Of a DNA stretch of 64,000 bases, positions 60,190-64,000 are shown one piece after another. Source of the stretch: Gp6-AA40 sp035571515. GTDB taxonomy: Bacteria; Acidobacteriota; Vicinamibacteria; Vicinamibacterales; UBA2999. The stretch is taken from positions 1 to 64,000 of the forward strand of contig DATNCQ010000099.1 of NCBI GenBank assembly GCA_035571515.1, read 5' to 3'. Position 1 is the stretch's first letter; each line of letters starts with the position of its first letter. The notes below the pieces were generated by a model. That model was not told where the DNA came from, made no database searches, and was given only the letters and a program-made list of their open reading frames with translations. Both the position numbers and the translations under genes were made by a program.

Positions 60190-61677
60190 CTAATTCGTCG
60201 CCGCCGTTCCCGCCGCCGCCTTCTCCAGCTCCGCGACGTTGGTCGTGCGATTGCCGTGGAACGGCGCAATGGTCTGCACGTCGAGCTTCAACCGCTTGAT
60301 GTTGTCGTTGAGCGCCTTCGCAAACACGACGGCCGGCGGAATCATCGGCGCGCCAGCCTGCGCCGGCGGCGTGAACGCGTCCGGCTCGCCGAGAATCTTC
60401 TCCGCCGGCAGATAGACGATCATCATGTCGCCCGTGTGGTCGTAGCCCTGCAGGCGATGCAGCTCGATCACACGCTTGCCGTCGGTCAGCCTGCCGTTGT
60501 CGCCCACGGTCTGAATCTTCACGGCCTTCTTCGACGAGGCAAGCCGGTCCGGGGCGATCGTGTGCGGCGTCGTCGCGACGCGTTCGAGGAACGCCTTGTT
60601 CGACTGGTGCGTCACGATGGTGGCGCCTTCGTCGATCGCCGCGCGGATGCCGCCGAGATGATCCCAGTGGTGATGCGACGTCACGACGTAGCGGATCGGC
60701 TTGTTGGGGATCAGCTCCTTCGCCTTCGCCAGCACCGCCTCGCCGCGCGCCTGGGTGAGCGGCGTGTCGACGACGACGATGTGGTCGGCCATCTCGATGG
60801 CGAGGCTGTGATGCGAGCCGCCGGTGAGGTAGTAGACGCCCTCGGCCAGCTTCTGCGACTCGACGCGCGCGGGCGGGGGCTGGAAGTTGCGGACGTTCTG
60901 CGGCACCTGGATGTCGACGGCGGGATTGACCGTGACGGCCGAGACCGTGATGTCGTACGCGGGATAGCCGTCCTGCGTCTGCACGAAGCGCGCCGGCAGC
61001 TGCAGCCCGCTGAAGTCCTTATAGCCCGAGTACGTCGTCTCGATGAGCATGTCGCCGACGATCGGCTGGTCGATCCACGTGCGGACCTTCTCGACCTGCC
61101 CCTGCGCGTTGACGGTCCCTTCCATCTTGTACTTGCCGCCGACGGTGAACGAGACGTCCGTCTTGCCGCCGTTCGCCTTCGTCGTCGCGTTGTTGGCCAT
61201 CGCGGCCTTCACGAAGCCGATCGGCGTGGCCCAGAGCATGAGCATCCGCTCGGGGGCGGCGTCGGGGTTGGGAGCGGCCATCGGCGCCGTCCCGGCCGGC
61301 GCGTTGGGTGGAGGCACCGGCTGGTTCCATGCGTAGTCGCCGCTGACCACCGCGATCTGCCGCTGGTCGCCGAAGAACGGCGCGCCGCCGCCTTTCGGCA
61401 TGACCGCGCCCATCGTGCGCAGCAGCTCGACGCGCATGCTCGCGGTGTCGTAGTTGACGAGCGCGGTGAAGCTCTTCACCTCGACCCGCGGCCACGGATC
61501 GGAGGAGGTGTAATTCTGACCGACCGAGAAGTTCGAGCCCGAGCCGGTGATCTGCAGCGTCTTGACCCTGGCGACGCCCATCTTGTCCGCGGCGGTCTGC
61601 AGCGCCCCCTGCTGGGCCGACAGGCCGGATGCCATGACGACGAAGGCGAACACAGCGAGAGCGATATACCTGCGCAT
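60190..61677 (-). CDS. Secreted MBL-fold hydrolase with N-terminal extension
   Basis: A 495-aa exported protein. The signal peptide ends VVMASGLSAQQ. Residues about 30-270 form a beta-rich domain with no known signature (LQITGSGSNFSVGQNYTSSD). Residues about 280-490 are an MBL fold: TSHHHWDHLGG (HxHxDH intact), YDHTGDM, ILGEPDAF and PFHGNRTTN. The N-terminal domain may bind the substrate. GGAGAA precedes ATG 61677. It is divergent from the aldehyde dehydrogenase. Confidence 0.85.
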   Translation of the reverse strand: MRRYIALAVFAFVVMASGLSAQQGALQTAADKMGVARVKTLQITGSGSNFSVGQNYTSSDPWPRVEVKSFTALVNYDTASMRVELLRTMGAVMPKGGGAPFFGDQRQIAVVSGDYAWNQPVPPPNAPAGTAPMAAPNPDAAPERMLMLWATPIGFVKAAMANNATTKANGGKTDVSFTVGGKYKMEGTVNAQGQVEKVRTWIDQPIVGDMLIETTYSGYKDFSGLQLPARFVQTQDGYPAYDITVSAVTVNPAVDIQVPQNVRNFQPPPARVESQKLAEGVYYLTGGSHHSLAIEMADHIVVVDTPLTQARGEAVLAKAKELIPNKPIRYVVTSHHHWDHLGGIRAAIDEGATIVTHQSNKAFLERVATTPHTIAPDRLASSKKAVKIQTVGDNGRLTDGKRVIELHRLQGYDHTGDMMIVYLPAEKILGEPDAFTPPAQAGAPMIPPAVVFAKALNDNIKRLKLDVQTIAPFHGNRTTNVAELEKAAAGTAATN

Positions 61678-61762
61678 GATGGTTCTCCACAAACAAAAGG
61701 CCGAGGCGTAGAGGCCGGCTGAATGCGCCTGAACAGCCGCCTAGTATACTGCCGGATCGATC

Positions 61763-63256
61763 ATGACCATTGCTGCGCAACCGCTATCACACAACACCGT
61801 CAACGTCTCCCGCTCGCTGATGCTGATTGACGGCAAGCTGATCGAGAGCGCCGACGGCCGGCACATCGACATCGAGAACCCGGCGGACCGCACCATCGTC
61901 GCGCAGGTGCCACGCGCGGGCGACGCGGACGTCGACGCGGCGGTCCGTGCCGCCGCGGCCGCGTTCGACACGTGGAAGCGCGTGACGCCGAAGGACCGCG
62001 GCCGGATGCTGCTGCGCATCGCCGACGCCGTGGAGGCGGAGACCGAGGCGCTGGCGCGTACCGTCGCGCTCGAGACTGGCAACGCCATCCGCACGCAGGC
62101 GCGCCCGGAGATCAAGAGCGCCGCCGACGTGATCAGGTATTACGGCGGGCTGACGGGCGAGACCAAGGGGGAGACCGTCCCGCTCGGCGAGCACGTCCTC
62201 AGCTACACCCGCCGCGAGCCGATCGGCGTGGTCGGCGGCATCGTGCCGTGGAACGCGCCGGTCATCCTCGGCACGCTCAAGATTGCGATGGCGATTGCCG
62301 CGGGCAACACGCTGGTGCTGAAGGCCGCGGAGGATGCGCCGCTCGGGCTGCTGCGCATCGCGCAGATCTGCAACGAGCATCTCCCGCCGGGCGTGCTGAA
62401 CCTGCTCACCGGCTACGGCGAGGAAGCGGGCGCGGCGCTCGCGCGCCATCCGCTTGTCCGCAAGCTGTCCTTTACCGGATCGACCGAGGTCGGCAAGCTG
62501 ATCATGCACGCCGCGGCCGATCGCATCGTCCCCGTGTCGCTGGAACTGGGCGGCAAGAGTCCGGCGATCGTGTTTGCCGACGCCGACGAGCAGCGCACCG
62601 TCGACGGCGTGATCACGGGGATGCGCGTGACGCGGCAGGGGCAATCGTGCACCGCGGGATCGCGCATCTTCCTCCACCGGTCGATCTTCGACTCGTTCGT
62701 GACGAAGCTGAGCGCGACGCTGCAGAAGCTGAAGATCGGCGACCCGAGCGATGAAGCCACCGACATGGGCGCCATCATCAACCGCAAGCAGTTCGATCGC
62801 GTCTGCGACTACATCACCGACGGCGTGCAGCAGCAGGGATCGCGGCTCGTGCTCGGCGGGTTGCCGCCCGGCGACGGACCGCTGGCCAGGGGCTACTTCG
62901 TTCAGCCGACGGTCTTCGCCGGCGTGAGCAACGACTGGCGCATCGCGCGCGAGGAAATCTTCGGCCCCGTGATGGTCGCCATCCCGTGGGAAGACGAACG
63001 CGACGCGATTGCGATGGCCAACGACAGCCACTACGGCCTCGCCGCCTACGTGTGGACGCGAGACGTCAGCAAGGCCATCAACACCGCGCACGCGATCGAG
63101 TCCGGCTGGGTACAGGTCAACCAGGGGCTCGGCCAATTCCCAGGTCAGGCGTACGGCGGCTTCAAGCAGAGCGGGATGGGCCGCGAGTACTCGCTCGAAG
63201 GAATGCTCGACAGTTATACGCAGCGGAAGAGCGTTACCATCAATTTGCAATGGTGA
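61763..63256 (+). CDS. NAD(P)-dependent aldehyde dehydrogenase
   Basis: A 497-aa cytoplasmic enzyme of the ALDH superfamily, oxidising an aldehyde to its acid. It has the motifs IVPWNAPVILGTLKIAMA, FTGSTEVGK, the general base Glu in LELGGKSPAIVF, the nucleophile Cys in GQSCTAGSR and EEIFGPVM. Full length. A TATACT box at 61745-61750, 12 bp before the ATG, implies a very short leader. Divergent from the MBL gene. The substrate may be a product of the neighbouring oxidation pathway. Confidence 0.93.
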   Translation: MTIAAQPLSHNTVNVSRSLMLIDGKLIESADGRHIDIENPADRTIVAQVPRAGDADVDAAVRAAAAAFDTWKRVTPKDRGRMLLRIADAVEAETEALARTVALETGNAIRTQARPEIKSAADVIRYYGGLTGETKGETVPLGEHVLSYTRREPIGVVGGIVPWNAPVILGTLKIAMAIAAGNTLVLKAAEDAPLGLLRIAQICNEHLPPGVLNLLTGYGEEAGAALARHPLVRKLSFTGSTEVGKLIMHAAADRIVPVSLELGGKSPAIVFADADEQRTVDGVITGMRVTRQGQSCTAGSRIFLHRSIFDSFVTKLSATLQKLKIGDPSDEATDMGAIINRKQFDRVCDYITDGVQQQGSRLVLGGLPPGDGPLARGYFVQPTVFAGVSNDWRIAREEIFGPVMVAIPWEDERDAIAMANDSHYGLAAYVWTRDVSKAINTAHAIESGWVQVNQGLGQFPGQAYGGFKQSGMGREYSLEGMLDSYTQRKSVTINLQW

Positions 63257-63450
63257 AGCGCGCGAGGCGGGGTCCGCCGTCGCCTCGCCATCGCTCGGCC
63301 ATACACGCGCCCCGTACGTAGGCCACATTCTGTCCGCTTCCGACACCACAGCAGGAATCGATGGAGTCCGGGTGCCGCGCAGCTGCCGCCACCACAGCGG
63401 CGTGGACCCGGCATAAGTACTGCGATGGGAACGTCCACAGGAGGAGATCT

Positions 63451-64000
63451 ATGTTCCGTGGAATTGTTTTCGTCGGGTTGCTAGCGATGGCGCCCAGCCT
63501 CGCCATGGCGCAGCAGCCGTGCACGACCGATGCACGCCACGTCGTTGACGAGTTGTACCGGCACATGCTCGAGCGGACGGCCGACGCCGGCAGCCAGGGT
63601 TGGGTCGACAGGCTGAACAGTGGTACGACCGTACGCGAGATCGTCCGTCAGATCGCGCAGTCGCCCGAGCACATGCAGCGTTTCTTCAATGGGAACGACC
63701 AGGACTCGGTCGGCACCATGTATCGGCACATTCTCGGCCGGCAGCCGGACGCGAGCGGCCTCCGCACGATGACTGATGTCGCGAACCGCCAGGGGCGCCC
63801 GGCGGTCGTCGAAACAATCGTCAATTCGCCTGAGTACACGCGCACCTTCGGCGACTGGGGCGTTCCCGGCTCCGGCGGTGTGACGTTCTGCGGCAACGGC
63901 AGCAACACGGCCGCGTCGACCACGACCAGCGTCAACAACACGCAGATGCGCTTCGCCGATATGGACCGCAACCACAACGGTCAGATCGAGCGCGGCGAAT
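63451..64000 (+). CDS. Secreted DUF4214/EF-hand protein (partial, runs off window)
   Basis: An open frame of 183 codons reaches the window end without a stop. GGAGGAG at 63440-63446 precedes the ATG. The signal peptide (GIVFVGLLAMAPSLAMAQ) is followed by two DUF4214-like repeats: VDELYRHMLERTADAGSQGW and MYRHILGRQPDASGLRTM, each with PEHM/PEYT ends. After a Ser/Thr/Asn linker comes an EF-hand loop DMDRNHNGQIERGE. Calcium-binding surface or secreted role is likely; the C-terminus is outside the window. Confidence 0.8.
   Translation, partial: MFRGIVFVGLLAMAPSLAMAQQPCTTDARHVVDELYRHMLERTADAGSQGWVDRLNSGTTVREIVRQIAQSPEHMQRFFNGNDQDSVGTMYRHILGRQPDASGLRTMTDVANRQGRPAVVETIVNSPEYTRTFGDWGVPGSGGVTFCGNGSNTAASTTTSVNNTQMRFADMDRNHNGQIERGE

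Overview
The window is about 64 kb of GC-rich, densely packed bacterial chromosome. Five very large Oar-type TonB receptors with N-terminal carboxypeptidase-regulatory folds, many secreted DUF6152 proteins, DUF1080/Gfo-Idh genes and abundant intergenic palindromes suggest an Acidobacteriota genome, probably Vicinamibacteria. This is inference from gene content; no rRNA or marker gene is present. There is one tRNA (Pro-UGG). I see no CRISPR, prophage, insertion sequence or riboswitch. I support 54 protein genes, one gene fragment and several families of intergenic stem-loops.

Layout. 0-2 kb: small hypothetical gene, tRNA-Pro with a helicase-like remnant downstream, a ComEA-like helix-hairpin-helix protein and a variant tyrosine phosphatase. 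2-14.6 kb: YVTN beta-propeller/di-heme cytochrome c, then DUF6152, a DLxGxW secreted protein, two DUF6644-type membrane proteins and a TonB receptor, with a second receptor convergent. 14.7-22.3 kb: molybdenum/tungsten island (mobA, NAD-type formate dehydrogenase alpha and fused beta subunits, MoaD-like carrier, aldehyde:ferredoxin oxidoreductase). 22.3-27.4 kb: lipoprotein, zinc-ribbon protein, DUF411 protein, secreted protein, MetE-like protein and a manganese catalase-DUF892 fusion. 27.4-33 kb: MBL-fold protein, two DLxGxW proteins, two DUF6152 proteins and a large carboxypeptidase-regulatory-repeat protein. 33-58 kb: a large locus with a LacI-family regulator, six LacI-type palindromes in its promoter regions, three TonB receptors, DUF6152 and DLxGxW genes, a kelch protein, DUF6644 membrane proteins, MBL hydrolases, a Gfo/Idh/MocA dehydrogenase, an ACS-type MFS transporter and a DUF1080 protein. 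58-64 kb: GlcG-like protein, an unrecognised protein, another MBL hydrolase, aldehyde dehydrogenase and the start of a DUF4214/EF-hand protein.

How it may work together. Four uncharacterised parts recur in shuffled operons: DUF6152 (8 copies), secreted DLxGxW proteins (7), MBL-fold proteins (5) and DUF6644-like membrane proteins (4), always near TonB receptors. Predicted signal-peptide cleavage gives every DUF6152 protein an N-terminal His-His, and seven of eight have a further NPH histidine exactly at mature position 29. This is the arrangement expected of a copper histidine brace. The 33-58 kb locus looks like one LacI-controlled regulon for uptake and oxidation of a sugar or glycoside, because it contains Gfo/Idh and DUF1080 proteins. 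I consider this multi-part cell-envelope system the best candidate for an undescribed system here.
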